A stretch of 64,000 bases of DNA from Bolinopsis microptera (Eukaryota; Ctenophora; Tentaculata; Lobata; Bolinopsidae), in contig NC_087072.1 in assembly GCF_026151205.1 (NCBI RefSeq), positions 1,569,375 through 1,633,374 on the forward strand. Reading direction: 5' to 3'. The notes under the pieces were generated by a model. That model saw only the letters and a program-made list of their open reading frames with translations. It did not search any database and had not been told where the DNA came from. Of this stretch, positions 1 through 12,201 are shown in pieces (position 1 is the stretch's first letter; each line of letters opens with the position of its first letter). Both the position numbers and the translations under genes were made by a program.

Positions 1-3000
1 TTAAAAAGAAGATTTCGACGGTTTCTGCTACTTTTTAAAGAAGGCTGAGTTAAATACACTCTAGGCCCGGGGACTGGGTGAAACTGTTTTTTCTAATTTT
101 GGGGTTTGTTCCCCAAACCCCCAGGGGTGTTTTTAGGGCGTGAGGATTTACTTTTAAAAAAACTACTCCCCTTTGTGCAAAAAAGGAAAAAAGGCGAGTC
201 GTTTCCCATGGTTAAATTAGTCTTGTGGCTGGGGTTTTTTAGCAATTTATCCTTTGTTTATAAACTTTATATTCCAATTTTTTTACCTTTTCTTACTTCC
301 TTTTTGAATCAAAATGGGTAAAAGTGGGGTGTACTGAATATTTTGGGGTTGTTAGAAAAACTAAATTTTAAAAACCTTTTGGGTGGTTAAAGGGCTAGCA
401 TTAGGACCGGGAAATCGGTACGTTAAGTAAAACACTTGAAAAAAATGACACAGCTAAATTTGAAGTTTTCGAAATCCCAAGTTTTAAAAGAAATGTATGG
501 TTTTGGGGTGTAACGAAGTTTCGCGAAGGAATAAAAAAATTTAAAACTTCACATAATATTTATTTTTTAAATTGTACATGTAAAGCCAATTAAATCAACA
601 ATACTGTAAACCCGAAGGGAGTAACTTTTAAACCCAATATTTAACCCAAAAAAAAAATGTTAAAAACCAGTGTTAAAAACATTTATTTAAAAAACCTAAA
701 ATTCTACAAATTTGCTTTAGGGTTTACAGTAAATTTTCGGTACAAAAACCCGTGTTACAGGGTTATTGGTCCAATTCATTCGCTTTGGGGCCCCTCATTT
801 TTCCCCTTGGCATAAAACCCCGTGATGGGAAGTAGCAGTTTCATAGTAACTTTTCAACAAGGTTTTTTTGTTAAACTTTTTAACCCCCTTTCCCTTTGGC
901 CCTCTGCCAAAAACTTCTTCATTTTCCCAACAAAACCACGCAATATATCTATATATAATATACGGGACGTGACAGTGTACCCTGGAAATGAAAAAACGCA
1001 GTGCAAAGGCCCCGACTTTAATGAGTTTTAAAAAAAAACCCAAATGAAAAATTTTTAGAAATGGACTACATGAAACCGCTGCGCATCAGTAAACCCCTGG
1101 GGTCCTGGGGTTTTAAAAGATTGGTGGGGTTTTTGACAGGCGTGTCCGGCCTGGTTGTGGGGTTTGTTTCCCCCAAAGGGCTTATATCTGTCCCCAGTTT
1201 TTTGTCTAAAACGGGTTTGCCCGGTAGGGGGTTTTAAATGCTTTCATCTTTCATCTTTAAAAAAACATTTTTAAATTAAAAAAATTTCCCAAAAACAATG
1301 CCCAAGTTAATTGTTCCCTAAAACAAATAACTGAAAGTAAAGCTTTGTGTTTGCCAATATTTTTTTTCATATAAGGTCATTTTTATTTAATTTTTATTTC
1401 CATTTCATAAATTTAATAAATTAAAGTGTAACCCCTGCCTTTTGGCCCGGGGTTCACTATCGCAGTTGAATTGGAAAATTTTTAAAAGGTGCCCAAAGCT
1501 TGGAAAAATCGCCCCGTCGAAAACCGGGGAGATTATAGTAATTTTTAAATTTTGAGCGCCCAAAGGGGGCACGGATCCCAAAATTACGTAAACCCAGGCC
1601 AATCTTTTGGGCCCCTGGCTCTACTTTCCAAATTTTTCCCTTTAAAAAATTTTGCCCGGCTGTAATTAGGGGAGGGTTTAAAAAGGGGGGAGATGTGTGA
1701 GAGAGGTGTGAGAAAAAGTAGGGCCTTTAGTAAACCCCATTTGGGGAAACAAAACCATAATTAAACCCCTTTCCCCCCGGCCGATTTAAAAAGCTTGTTT
1801 TTCAACTTCCCTCAGATTTTTTTTATAAATTTCCGAAAAAACCCCCGCCCACAACTTTAGGTTTTTTTGTTTAAAAACCCCTTGGGGAAAATTCCCACAA
1901 CCCCACACTTTTGGGATTTTTATATAAAATAGCAAAAAAAATCATAATTTTGTATTATTATTAAACGTGGACCTTTTGTAAGGGAAACAAATTTAAAGGG
2001 TTTGTTAGCCATCCTTTAGAAACATCGCAAATCTTTTTTTTGTGCACTTTAAATGATCCTTATTCCCTTTGTCACCTTATAGTTTTATTTTTGGCCCCAG
2101 TCCCCCAAAAACCCGGAAAGTTATCTGTTTCTGGGGGAAATGACTTAACTTTGTAAAGACCTTTTAAATTTTTAAATTTAAAATAAGTGGGCCCTTTTGG
2201 AAAAACCCCCCAAACATCTGAATACTTTTTACTGAAAATTTGTGTTTTAAAAATTTCCGAAAAAGATATAATAGAGATAACCCCGGGTATTCAATATTTT
2301 TCGGGTGCATTAACTAAAAAGTTTTCACTTTGTTTTAAAATTCTAATGTTTGGGTTTTTTTTATAATATCCCGGGAATGGGACAAAGGTTTGGACAAATT
2401 GGGCAAGTGAAAAATTTCTATTAAGGAGGAAAAACTAAAAAATGTAAAAATTTTAAATTCTAAACAGTAGTTTCACCCGTCCTACCTATCCCCACTACCG
2501 GGTATTTCCCCAAAAATCTTAATTTTTATCATGAGAAAAAAATAAACAGCGAAAAACCCCTTCCCAAAAATTTTAAAAATTTTTTTAAAATCTATTATAA
2601 ATTTATATTTCTTAAAGATTTTTTTAAATTACTTTCTAATTTGTCTAAATTTAAAAATACTTGAAGGCTATGTTGTTATGTATTTCCCGGTTTAATGAAA
2701 AATTTAGAAATGTCAGGAGAAGTTCGTGTTTAAAACGATGTGGAATACTGATAATTTTCTGGGGGCACGAAAACTTGTAAAGGGACCCGCTATTTTTTAA
2801 AACTAATCTGCAGTCAGTGTAACTTGGGCCCCTAGCCCTTCTATTCCCAAAGAAGGAAAAAAATTGGGGCAAGGTTTTTAGAATGTTTTTCCCCGAAAAT
2901 TATCATTATCTGTTTTTTTGAGAAGGGCCTCTTAAAAAAAGTATTTGCAAAATTTTTTTTTTAAAAGAAAAGATCACAAAGGGGCAGTCTTTAAATTTTT

Positions 3001-3719
3001 CCCAGATCATAGCCCCGTTATTTGTGAAACTAAAAGATTTTAAACCCAATTGGGGTTAAAAGTTTTTGGGCTAGGATTAGACCCGTTAGAGGGTTTTGGG
3101 TAGGATTTTTTGGGGGTAAGCAAAAGTGTTGGTGTAAACAAAAGTGGTTTGGGGTAAGGCTTAAAAGTTATAGGCCTTTTAAACTAATTTTAGAAACTCG
3201 ATGAGGATTCCCCAATCGAGATTCAAAAATTTCCCCCACGAAAGGGAAAGAGAAGGCCGTCAGTGGGGGGATTTTTAAAGTGGAAATTGGGAAATTTTTT
3301 ACCTGCACCCCTTTTTTAATTTTACCCATAAATAGTGTCATTTTTGGGGGGATAAATTTTTAAAAAATATAAAAAATCCCAATAAAATAAATTTTCACAT
3401 AACCCCCTTTCCCGGTTTAAAAACACCTTGATTAATGAAATTTTAAAATTTTTTTAAAAACAAAACGAATAGTTTAAAACATCCCTATTTTTAGTTATAA
3501 GGGACCCAATTTTTTTTGCGGGGATTGGGGTCCCCTCCCTAATATTCAGGGCCGTCATAAAAGTTTGGGTTTTCGGCCCACAGTTTTTGCCCTTTGGGAA
3601 GTTTCTTTTAAAAACCCCCCCTTAAGAAACAATTTGTTAAAATTTTTACATTTATTGTTCGTGTTTTCGAAAATCATTATGTTTTTTTACAATGCTTTTT
3701 GAAATGTACAATACAGCCC
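1..3719. other. Homopolymer-rich, probably unpolished contig end; no genes supported
   Basis: Runs of GGGG, CCCC, TTTT and AAAA occur every few bases, unlike anything after the gap, and the pattern holds for the whole stretch. Short open frames here have no recognisable domain and look like chance products of the skewed composition. The run ends at a 100-N scaffold gap. The simplest reading is uncorrected long-read or low-quality consensus at a contig end. I annotate no gene here. Confidence 0.7.
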
Positions 3720-3819
3720 NNNNNNNNNNNNNNNNNNNNNNNNNNNNNNNNNNNNNNNNNNNNNNNNNNNNNNNNNNNNNNNNNNNNNNNNNNNNNNNNN
3801 NNNNNNNNNNNNNNNNNNN
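3720..3819. other. Assembly gap of exactly 100 N
   Basis: One hundred N characters in a row, the conventional placeholder for a scaffold gap of unknown size. The sequence changes character sharply across it. Confidence 0.98.
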
Positions 3820-3916
3820 GATATTGTGGATATATCCCGAGTTTCCTGGCGACGAGATAAGCTCGGTAGATATTGTGGATATTGTGGATATATCCCGAGT
3901 TTCCTGCCGAGAGATA
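3820..3916. repeat. Short direct repeat beside the gap
   Basis: The phrase GATATTGTGGATATATCCCGA followed by GTTTCCTG occurs at 3820 and again near 3879, with a further GATATTGTGGATATTGTGG between. The unit is about 50-60 bp. The array runs into the N gap, so its full copy number is unknown and the repeat may have caused the assembly break. Confidence 0.6.
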
Positions 3917-5340
3917 AGAGGCTCGTGCTGCAACTAGTAAAGCAGTAAAGCCCAAGTATTTATTCTGTTTATACATACAGATCAAATACTGGGGACGATT
4001 CGTGTCGTAAAGATGTTAGACAATAAACAGAATAAGTGTTTAGTTGTATAACTAGTTGGTATAACTAAATAAAGGATATGATAATGATTATCTCCTGTTA
4101 TTTATCATAAAGAAGGTTAGTAATAAATCCAAACAGCCCCAGACCGATGGTGATGATCGCAAAATAATCGTTAATTTTAATAATAAAAAGAAGAGTCCCC
4201 TGCAGCCAGACTTTTTTTGGGACACATTATGTCCTACACTTAACGCTGAGATCAGAACGCAGATTTTAATTCTGATGGAAAGGTTAAAAACGTATCTAAA
4301 CAAAGTCAAGACTGGAAGGGGGGAAGCCTGAAGAATTGTTGATATTTGGAGTTGCTAAATTTGTGTTGTAACTATTTGGCCTTGCAGGTAAGGATGGTTA
4401 GTGGTTAGCTCAGGTCGGCTAATGGATAGTTCCTGTTGTCTGACTCACACCCGCCAATGATGTAATAACAAGCCCTGATGTAGTCTTTTCACTCCGATTT
4501 GTTGCTCAACGAGAGTGCAGTTTGTTTGGCAGGCTCCTGGGGGACATGTTCAAAACAAACAGAGAGACGAAAATACGGCTTATTCTTAATTCAGGATGTA
4601 GTATGCGATATATGTGTACTGTCTAGTTGATTGTTGGAGGCAGATAGGAGGCACTAACTGCGGCACCAATGGCAAATAAATTAAATGCACTTCGAGCAAT
4701 CTGTTTGACAATTAGAATCGAAGTCCGTCTAATTTACCGATATATCAATACCGTGTTTGAGAGGAGTTTGATCTCGCGGAAACATGGAAATGGCAGAATC
4801 AATTGTAAGGAACGTACGCAATTTGCATATGCTGTTAAAGTGATAAACGATGGCACAAAAAATTTTAGCATTCTTAAATTTTTCAGCGTTAAACATAAAA
4901 AATACGAAAGTTATTGCTTTTATTCATCTAAATTTTGCTGGGCAATTTACTGTACCCTTTACGAGAAAGAATGTGATGAAATGCTGCCATATGCAAAGAC
5001 ATTCTGAGAATCTCTTCAGCAATCTGGCTTAGTCATAGTGACATTTGATTACAGTGATATTGATTACGCACTATATTGTATATAAGTCATATGGTTGTGC
5101 AACTTTCAAGAAGCCCGACGCAACTGGAAACGTTCGGCCACTAATTAAAGTAAAGGTAAAGTTCCGCTAATTTCGAGAAAAGGGTTCCAGTTGAACTTCT
5201 AGTTAAAAATAACTCTAACAAGCTGCACATTAATTGGGGTTTGTAAGACACTTTGCTGCAGCTGACTTAGTTCCTCTGTACTAAACCTACGTTCGTGATT
5301 TTAATTCGCGGTCAAATTGGTAGGACTAAATGTATTTCTA
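3917..5340. other. Intergenic; no supported gene
   Basis: I see no recognisable domain or gene structure. An open frame at 4669-5007 (+) would encode 112 residues rich in K, R, I and F without a recognised motif. Its AT-rich codons and lack of similarity make it a weak candidate only. A CTGCCTACCTGCC motif at 5341-5356 marks the 3' end of the neighbouring retrotransposon. Confidence 0.5.
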
Positions 5341-5355
5341 TGCCTGCCTACCTGC

Positions 5356-8300
5356 CTAGGTCGATCCAGATGAAATCTGGAACGAGTTTCGTGTCAACGC
5401 TTCTCTCCATTTATCCCTATCACACATGAGTAAACGCAGCTGGTCAGGTTCCATTCCAGTGTCTTCAAGTAGGACGTCTGGGAAGGTCTTATGTGGTCGT
5501 CCTCGATAACGCTGGCCATAGGATGGTTGCCAGAAAAGGAGTTGTTGAGCAGGTTGGTCCTGTAGACGGTAGACATGTCCTGCAAAACGAAGTCTTCGTG
5601 TCTTTATAGTATCTGTCACCGATGGAATCTTTCCGTAAAGAACGGAGTTAGGTGTATGTGATTTCCATGAGATACCAAAAACCCTTCGTAGCATTCTAGT
5701 ATAAACACCGTCTAGTGCTCTGCTATCAGCCTTTTTAAGAGTCCAGGTTTCTGCACCATACAGCAGAACAGGTTCTACTGCAGTTCGAAAAATCTTAGTC
5801 TTGATCTTCCTGGACATATTAGATTTCCAAAAAGCATCTAGACTCTGTAAAGCTTTCCATGCGAGGCCTTTCCTGACATTGATGTCTCTGCTTGTTGAGG
5901 CTATAAAGGATCCTAGGTATTTAAAGTCATGAACTTCTTCTAAAGGGTTGCCGTTAATAAAGACTCTATCGTCTGAGTTGACAGGTCGCGGGATGTTATA
6001 GGACATGTATTTGGTCTTTCCGATGTTAATAAGGAGACCATAACGGGCTGCTATGTCAGAGATGCTTTGGCAAAGGCGGCCATTTTCGCTGAAGCTGTCA
6101 GTAATTGTTGCTAGGTCATCGGCGAAGTCCAAATCAGCAATGTAGTTACTTCCAACTTTAAATCCATCACGTGGCCCTATTGCTAGTCTTAGTATGAAAT
6201 CCAGGACGATGATAAAAATGAGAGGTGCAAGAACATCGCCCTGGAGAATTCCGAGGTTGGTAAGGAATTCTAAGGTTATACCTTCAGGGGTCATGATTTT
6301 AGCCTTGGTGTTGATGTAGAGTGACATAATGGCTTTTATGATTTTTTTAGGAAAGCCGTAGGAAGCCAGGATGTCGGGAAGATGCGATCTGAAGATGCAG
6401 TCAAAGGCCTTTGAGAAGTCAATAAAGGAGATGACACAAGGAAGCTGGAAGTTCACAACCTCTTCGATGATACGTCTAAGAGCCAGAATCTGTTCACGAG
6501 TCCCTCTTCCAGGCCGGAAACCATTCTGGTTGTATCGGAGGCGAGGTTCTATGTGGCTCCTGATTCGGTTTAGAAGCAGCCTGTTGTAGATTTTCGTGGC
6601 AACAGGGAGGATGGAGATGCCTCTGCTATTTTCTGGACAGAACTTTTTAGCTCCTTTGGGTATAGGAAGAATGGCAGTGACAAGAAGCTCTTCCGGGGCT
6701 TTACCAGTAGCTAGCATGTTGTTGAACAGAGATAGTAAAGTAGTGTCCAAGTCAACACACTTGTACAGCAGAGAAGGAATTCCGTCATGACCGTACGTGT
6801 CCTTTGTCTGCTTGAGAGCTGTAGATAGTTCATCTGCTGAGAACGGTGACGTTTCAATTGGGAGTTCTGGCTTTTGGACTTCAAAGCTACCCATTCTGAT
6901 GTTGTCAGCAGGATTGTAAAGCAGTTTGCTGTAGTGGTCAGTCCACGCCTTTGCTCGATCTGCCTTGTTTCTATATCCAGGTAATGGAGACATAGATTTA
7001 GGCTTACGATTGGTAAGGTCATTTATAAGCTTCCACGCAATACCAGAGCTGTTTGATTTCGTCTGCCATGCTGCATACCCTGAGTGGTTTGCGGGTTGCG
7101 GAATAAACAGCTGATCTACTTGATCAATTGTCTTATTAACAAACGCTTCTTGTATGCTGGTTTCGACCTTCCTGACTTCAAGGGTGGCATCACGGAGGGC
7201 TTTAGTAGCAGCTCGTGTCTTTCTTTTGTGACTATCTTTCAACGCAGCATCTCGTGCCTTGACAGCAGCCCGGTACTCAGGATTAGATGAAATCTGAGCA
7301 GTTAGACTAGTCTTCTTCCTTTTGGGAAGTACTTTCTCTGCTGTGTCATTAATAGCACTTATCATGTTGGTGTATGCATGCTGGTTGTGTTGGACGAGGT
7401 CATCAGTCTCGTTCTCTTCATCCATTAAGGCAGTGAACCTGTTCTGGAGCTGGAGTTGGAAGGCTGTTGAAGTTGCAGTGTTACTTTTTAACTCCTCCCA
7501 GTCATACTTGATTACCTTAGGTCGGACGATGTTGGTCCTTATTGACAGCTTGATAGTCGCTGTGACAATCCGATGGTCAGATTGAACCGAGGGATTAATG
7601 TATGACTCACAGTTTTTAAGTGAATTCTGCCATTTTGAGCGAATGAGGATGTGGTCATTCTGATGCAGTTGACCATTTGGTGCTGTCCAAGTCACCTTTT
7701 TAGAATGCTTTTTGTTAAACTTTAGCGCACCGATGGTGAACGCGTTTTCTTGGGCAAAATCAAGAAGATGCTGTCCGTTTCGGTTTGTACATTCATAAAA
7801 TGCGTTGGTGTTGCAGGTGTCTTTTCCAAGGTGAGCATTCAGGTCGCCAGCTATAGCTACTACGTCATGAGGTGGAAAAGATCGGACACAAGAAGTTAAC
7901 TCTGCATAGAACTGTTCAACTTCAAGGTCTGTAGACACATTAGTAGGTGAATGACAAGTAACTAAGTGTGTGCAAACTTCACCGGTAAAAGAAACAGACA
8001 TTATCCTGTCTGAAAAGACGTTATGGTCGATGTAGCAGCGTTGGGCCCAAGGGGAAAGGAGGAAGCCAAGTCCGAGGAGTGTTCTACTTTTAGGGGGAGG
8101 AGATGCTAGGAGGAACTTGTAGCCATCACGCATTATATAAGGAGTCTTCTTAATACGATGCTCTTGAAGTGCAATCACAGGTATGTCAAAGGCTTTGGCT
8201 TTGCACACAAGTTCCCATTGCTTCCATTCTTCAGTGAGAGATCTTACATTGTAAGTAGAAAGGTAAAAGGATTCTGAGATTTTTTTGTTAATTTTTGGTT

Positions 8301-8496
8301 TTTTGATGGTCCTTCTTTTAACCCAGATACCATCAGCTGCTTCTCTCCCCGAAGGGTTTAAAGGTGCAGCGTCATCATGAGCTGGACTATCAGAAGGAGA
8401 GGTAGGGGCTGAAACCCTAGTGCTGTAGTTGTTTAGTTCTTTGTAATGTTGATAAACGGGTGCGTGGCAAAAAACTTTGCGAGTACCAGAGTAAAG
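5356..8496 (-). CDS. RTE-like non-LTR retrotransposon ORF2: AP endonuclease plus reverse transcriptase
   Basis: The reading frame encodes an apurinic-type (EEP) endonuclease followed by a reverse transcriptase, the enzymes of target-primed LINE retrotransposition. Counting from position 8208, the endonuclease covers roughly residues 1-210, with GDLNAHLG and SDHRIV motifs. The RT covers roughly 440-730, with SFIDFSKAFD, GILQGDVLAPLIF and the catalytic FADD box. The C-terminal domain has AETWTLKK, LDGVYTRMLRRVFG and RRLRFAGHVYRLQD, typical of the RTE clade. No stop interrupts the frame. It stays open upstream of 8208 to about 8496, adding STYNVRSL, the normal start of the endonuclease fold, but I found no ATG in that extension. 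The element is therefore 5'-truncated, or starts elsewhere. The 3' end carries short CCTG-type tandem repeats, and a truncated relative with the same 3' end lies at 14860-15027. Confidence 0.93.
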   Translation of the reverse strand, partial: LYSGTRKVFCHAPVYQHYKELNNYSTRVSAPTSPSDSPAHDDAAPLNPSGREAADGIWVKRRTIKKPKINKKISESFYLSTYNVRSLTEEWKQWELVCKAKAFDIPVIALQEHRIKKTPYIMRDGYKFLLASPPPKSRTLLGLGFLLSPWAQRCYIDHNVFSDRIMSVSFTGEVCTHLVTCHSPTNVSTDLEVEQFYAELTSCVRSFPPHDVVAIAGDLNAHLGKDTCNTNAFYECTNRNGQHLLDFAQENAFTIGALKFNKKHSKKVTWTAPNGQLHQNDHILIRSKWQNSLKNCESYINPSVQSDHRIVTATIKLSIRTNIVRPKVIKYDWEELKSNTATSTAFQLQLQNRFTALMDEENETDDLVQHNQHAYTNMISAINDTAEKVLPKRKKTSLTAQISSNPEYRAAVKARDAALKDSHKRKTRAATKALRDATLEVRKVETSIQEAFVNKTIDQVDQLFIPQPANHSGYAAWQTKSNSSGIAWKLINDLTNRKPKSMSPLPGYRNKADRAKAWTDHYSKLLYNPADNIRMGSFEVQKPELPIETSPFSADELSTALKQTKDTYGHDGIPSLLYKCVDLDTTLLSLFNNMLATGKAPEELLVTAILPIPKGAKKFCPENSRGISILPVATKIYNRLLLNRIRSHIEPRLRYNQNGFRPGRGTREQILALRRIIEEVVNFQLPCVISFIDFSKAFDCIFRSHLPDILASYGFPKKIIKAIMSLYINTKAKIMTPEGITLEFLTNLGILQGDVLAPLIFIIVLDFILRLAIGPRDGFKVGSNYIADLDFADDLATITDSFSENGRLCQSISDIAARYGLLINIGKTKYMSYNIPRPVNSDDRVFINGNPLEEVHDFKYLGSFIASTSRDINVRKGLAWKALQSLDAFWKSNMSRKIKTKIFRTAVEPVLLYGAETWTLKKADSRALDGVYTRMLRRVFGISWKSHTPNSVLYGKIPSVTDTIKTRRLRFAGHVYRLQDQPAQQLLFWQPSYGQRYRGRPHKTFPDVLLEDTGMEPDQLRLLMCDRDKWREALTRNSFQISSGST

Positions 8497-9087
8497 CTAG
8501 GGGTTGGTAGCCCACTAGCAACAAGTCCAAGATCTCGGGCAACCAAAAATGACTGATAAGAGAACTGAGGGTCTGCAGCCACACACAGACAGTGAGGGAG
8601 AGTAAAATAGGGGGGTTTTGTGCCTCAGTACACAGAACCGTAAGTCATCAAGCTGTGAGGAGGTTCTTACAGCAGAAGTAGGCTAGAAACTGTGACATCA
8701 ACATGTTTCTAGTTAAAAGGGAGAGTGTTCTGAATAACTCTGATGGCCAGACTGCCATCTTGATGTCCGCTGGAAGTAGTGCGCTTGTCGCATCTGCCAC
8801 TCAGCATACCTGCAGCAGGCAGGATCCTCTGAAGCTCTAGCTACACGGCGTTAACTGTATCCGTGCATTACCATTCCCGGGTGTCAGTAGCGCGAGTCTA
8901 CTGCTCGGACCCACTTCAGAGAGAGGAACGTATTTCTATAAGTATAATGTATAATTTAAATTAAATTTTTTGTTCAAAGTGTAAATTGGCCATTTGGCCC
9001 GGGATTAGCTAGGTTCTTTTTATTTCTTCAAGAAATAAGAAAGAGCCAGAAATACAAATAACAGGTAATACTCAAGAATATTTCCGG
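8497..9087. other. Possible 5' part of the RTE element; otherwise empty
   Basis: An in-frame stop near 8496 closes the retrotransposon frame. The next several hundred bases have higher GC content than the surroundings and could be 5' untranslated sequence of the element. AT-rich flanking DNA resumes near 8935. No independent gene is visible. Confidence 0.35.
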
Positions 9088-9258
9088 TTATAACAATTAG
9101 AAGAGATAGATACCGGACGGAGTTTTAACATTTAGAAGAGATAGATACCGGACGGAGTTTTAACATTTAGAAGAGATAGATACCGGACGGTTATAACAGT
9201 TAGAAGAGATAGATACCGGACGGAGTTTTAACATTTAGAAGAGATAGATACCGGACGG
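9088..9258. repeat. 35-bp minisatellite, five units
   Basis: The core TTAGAAGAGATAGATACCGG is repeated five times. Units 2, 3 and 5 are 35 bp and begin AGTTTTAACA. Units 1 and 4 are 33 bp and begin TTATAACA. The alternation suggests duplication of a multi-unit block. A degenerate sixth start follows at 9259. No coding content. Confidence 0.93.
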
Positions 9259-10198
9259 AGTTTTTGTTTATAACCGGGTAGAAAGGGGAAAAAATACTTT
9301 TAAAATTTGTTCAACATAAAATTAAAATATAATCAGTGCTTAAAATAATTACAAACGAATCTCCGGAATAGCTGCAAACAAACGTTTAACAAATCACCAT
9401 AACTGACATTAAGTTACTTTAATGAATGTACATGATTACTGAAGAAGTTTTAGATCCATAATTTGGTTAATTTTAAACAACAAAATAGTTACCTACAGTT
9501 ACACACCAACTCTAAAGTCAAACCCGGACGACTTTGACAAGTTTTTGTCCGGGTACGTTGTACGTGTACGTATGAACAGTTTCTCAGCTAGGCAAAAGTT
9601 ACAGTTCCTCTCTCCGGTTCTATCCAGAGAGTGGACTGATTAAGTATGATGAGTGATGACAGCAGAGTTGTGTGTTATCGTCATACTCAAAGCCTGACCA
9701 AGTTGAACGATTGGGGGATTCTTTATTGGCAACATGTTACCCGTGTTTATCATATTTTCTAGGTATTTATCTTTTGAACAAGTATTACACGTACGACGTT
9801 TTAATGATATAGGTTGATGGATTACTCTGTAAAAACGTCTCAAATGTCAGGTTAAAACAGCAGTGTTGAGAATACCTAGCTCCACCCAAGTTGGATTCTT
9901 ATCCAGTGTCTACTATGTCAAATACACTGAGGAATCTAGATTTAGTTTTTACTAAATCATGGTACATGTGACGTAAGTAATATAGCTTGGAGGACATTTT
10001 ATCAGCTTACATAATAGTATTACATAATAGTATTGTGAAAATATACTGAGTAGAGTTGAGAAATTAAGGTTCGAATCTTTCTGTGCGCTGAGTTTGGCAA
10101 TACATCATCCTAATCCAATACATCGTCCTGATCCAATACATCGTCCTGATCTGATCAAATATTGAGCATTTGGTTTGCAATCAAAGTTTCAATTTTTT
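9259..10198. other. Intergenic; no supported gene
   Basis: AT-rich sequence with stops in all frames. A small motif (CCAATACATCGTCCTGATC) is tandemly repeated near 10115-10155. Nothing else identifiable. Confidence 0.5.
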
Positions 10199-10660
10199 CC
10201 CAGAAACCAATTAGTCAGTTAATTGACGATGGTATGAAACCAAATTCAGGTACTGGAAGTCAAAATCCCGATAAAAATTGTAAAATTGTAAAATCGTATT
10301 GTCCCATTCTCTGTCCCATTTTAAGTTTTTGAAGACGAAATTTCCAGGACCGAAATTTTACAGTTTTGACTGAATTTTTCACCTGCAACCAATTAGTCAG
10401 TCAACTATGGATGGCAAATGAGACAGCAGAAGGATTAACAAAACGAAAATCTGTATTTTCCAATTCTGTCCCATTTTCAAATATGAAAATTTCTGAACAC
10501 AAATGTGACAGATTGGACGAAATTTTTGCCCAGAAACCAATAAGTCAGTTAATTGACGATGGTATGAAACCAAATTGAGGTACTGAAATTCAAAATCCCG
10601 AGAAAAATTTAAAAATCGTATTGTCCCATTGTCTGTCCCATTTTCAGTTTTTGAAGATTC
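10199..10660. repeat. Satellite-like repeat with ~336-bp period (about 1.4 units)
   Basis: The segment beginning CAGAAACCAATTAGTCAGTT at 10200 recurs at about 10535 with near identity, including GACGATGGTATGAAACC and GTCCCATT phrases, giving a period near 336 bp. A permuted copy of the same unit lies at 27837-28157. Permuted order between loci is the signature of a tandem satellite. One frame (10366-10578, +) is open for 70 residues but has no recognised domain, and I do not call it a gene. Confidence 0.75.
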
Positions 10661-10976
10661 CTACTGTCAACTGTTTTGATCTTTTTATATCTATAAGATT
10701 GAAATTTTGATATTAAAGCCTATTTATTTATGAATTTTCTAAGGCCAAATCTCAGAAAACGATATAAAATTCTCGGCTTAACTTCTTGTAGCGAGTTTCA
10801 CATTATAAAACTGAATGTAAAAGGTTACAAAGTTATATGAGCCTCCTTGTTTCATTGAATGATTAGATATTCATATCTCAGGGGCCTTATTGTCGGGCAG
10901 GTCAACTAAGAGGGTAATGTTTTTAGGATTATAATCTCGCTGTCAAAGGCATCTTTAACAAACAACATGCTATTAT

Positions 10977-11546
10977 TATTGAAAAGGGCGGAAATTGAGG
11001 ATTTATCGAGACCAACACGATACAAACTTCGATGTGTGTGCTATCTTTACGTCAGCTTTATCTGCTTCTTGCTCTGTAATCAGGTGTTAAAACCTCCCCA
11101 TCCCCAAAAATTAGTTTCAAGAATTGACAAGAATATTAAATTATATCCACTACTACTATACACTGAAGCTAAATTTTATTTAGATATGATTCAAATGATA
11201 AATTGGTATTATAAGTTTCCACTATAGATTGTTTTTCAGAAGAGTCGAATCGAATAATTTTATAAACACAATCAGTAAATTTTAAATTTTAAATCTTTAA
11301 ATTTAAAGAATTAAATGCACGCAGCTGTATTTGTCAGTGAAGACTACTAAATTCTAAAATTACTGTTTTTTAACATCCAAGTACCTGAAAAGGGGAGAAA
11401 TTGAGGATTTATCAACCAACACGATGATGTGTGTGCTATCTTTACGTCAGCTTTATCTGCTTCTGTAATCAGGTGTTAAAACCTCCCCATCCCCAAAAAT
11501 AGTTTCAAGAATTGACAAGAATATTAAACTATTTCCACTACCTTTT
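10977..11546. repeat. Local direct duplication, two copies about 410 bp apart
   Basis: The block at 10977-11157, containing TGTGCTATCTTTACGTCAGC and AAACCTCCCCATCCCCAAAA, is repeated with small deletions at 11391-11546. The second copy lacks a few short stretches. No coding potential is convincing, although a chance 86-residue frame spans the first copy. Confidence 0.8.
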
Positions 11547-12201
11547 AGATTACCAAGTTCCTCTGTTTGAATTACTGTTTCTCCGAGATTGAAAAAAATA
11601 TATTTTAAACTTCAACACACATTTCTGTTTATGCAAAGACACTGATTGACCGCCTCTTGTCATTCAATGTCTTTAAATAACAGACATTATTAGTTTCTTA
11701 CCTATAAGCACACATTTTGGCAGGACTGTATAGGAAAACGCCGACCCTGAAAAAGATCACTATCATTCTAAAGTTCTAAAGCTTCTATGAATGACAGAAA
11801 TTTTGTTTCAATATTAATGAAATTAGGATAGTTCATTCACTGTTTTTACTATTTAAGATATTATTATTCTTCATTAAATGCCTAACCTAGTTGACAAGTC
11901 AGAGTCTTATAAATAGAGTCCGTCCGTTTAAGGTCCGTCCAATTTAAAAAGTACGTTGAGATTTTTTCCAAAATTGATCCACTGAGAACTCATGTTTAGG
12001 ATATGACAACTTTTTAATTTCAGTCAATTGTAATTTCTATCATCGGATTCGGACTTAACTATATCATTGGATCAATGAAAAACTAGTTTAACTTTAAGTA
12101 AGGTAACTGCACCCACACGCAACCTTTCAAATTTCGGAGCTGAGAGTATAGACATTATAGACACACGCCACACATGATCTCAGCTATAATATTATGAGTA
12201 T
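11547..12201. other. Intergenic, with a fragment of the pogo-like element family
   Basis: At 11925-12010 the phrases GTCCGTCCGTTTAAGGTCCG, GTCCGTCCAATTTAAA and GGATATGACAACT resemble the subterminal region of the pogo-like transposon at 26505-27387. This suggests a decayed, end-only copy. The rest of the stretch shows no gene. Confidence 0.5.

Noticed and set aside
1405-2872. Small ORFs in the first 3.7 kb
   Set aside because: They are embedded in homopolymer-inflated sequence that is probably erroneous.
4385-4465. tRNA-like TTAGTGGTTAGCTCAGGTC
   Set aside because: No convincing B box at the required distance and no cloverleaf.
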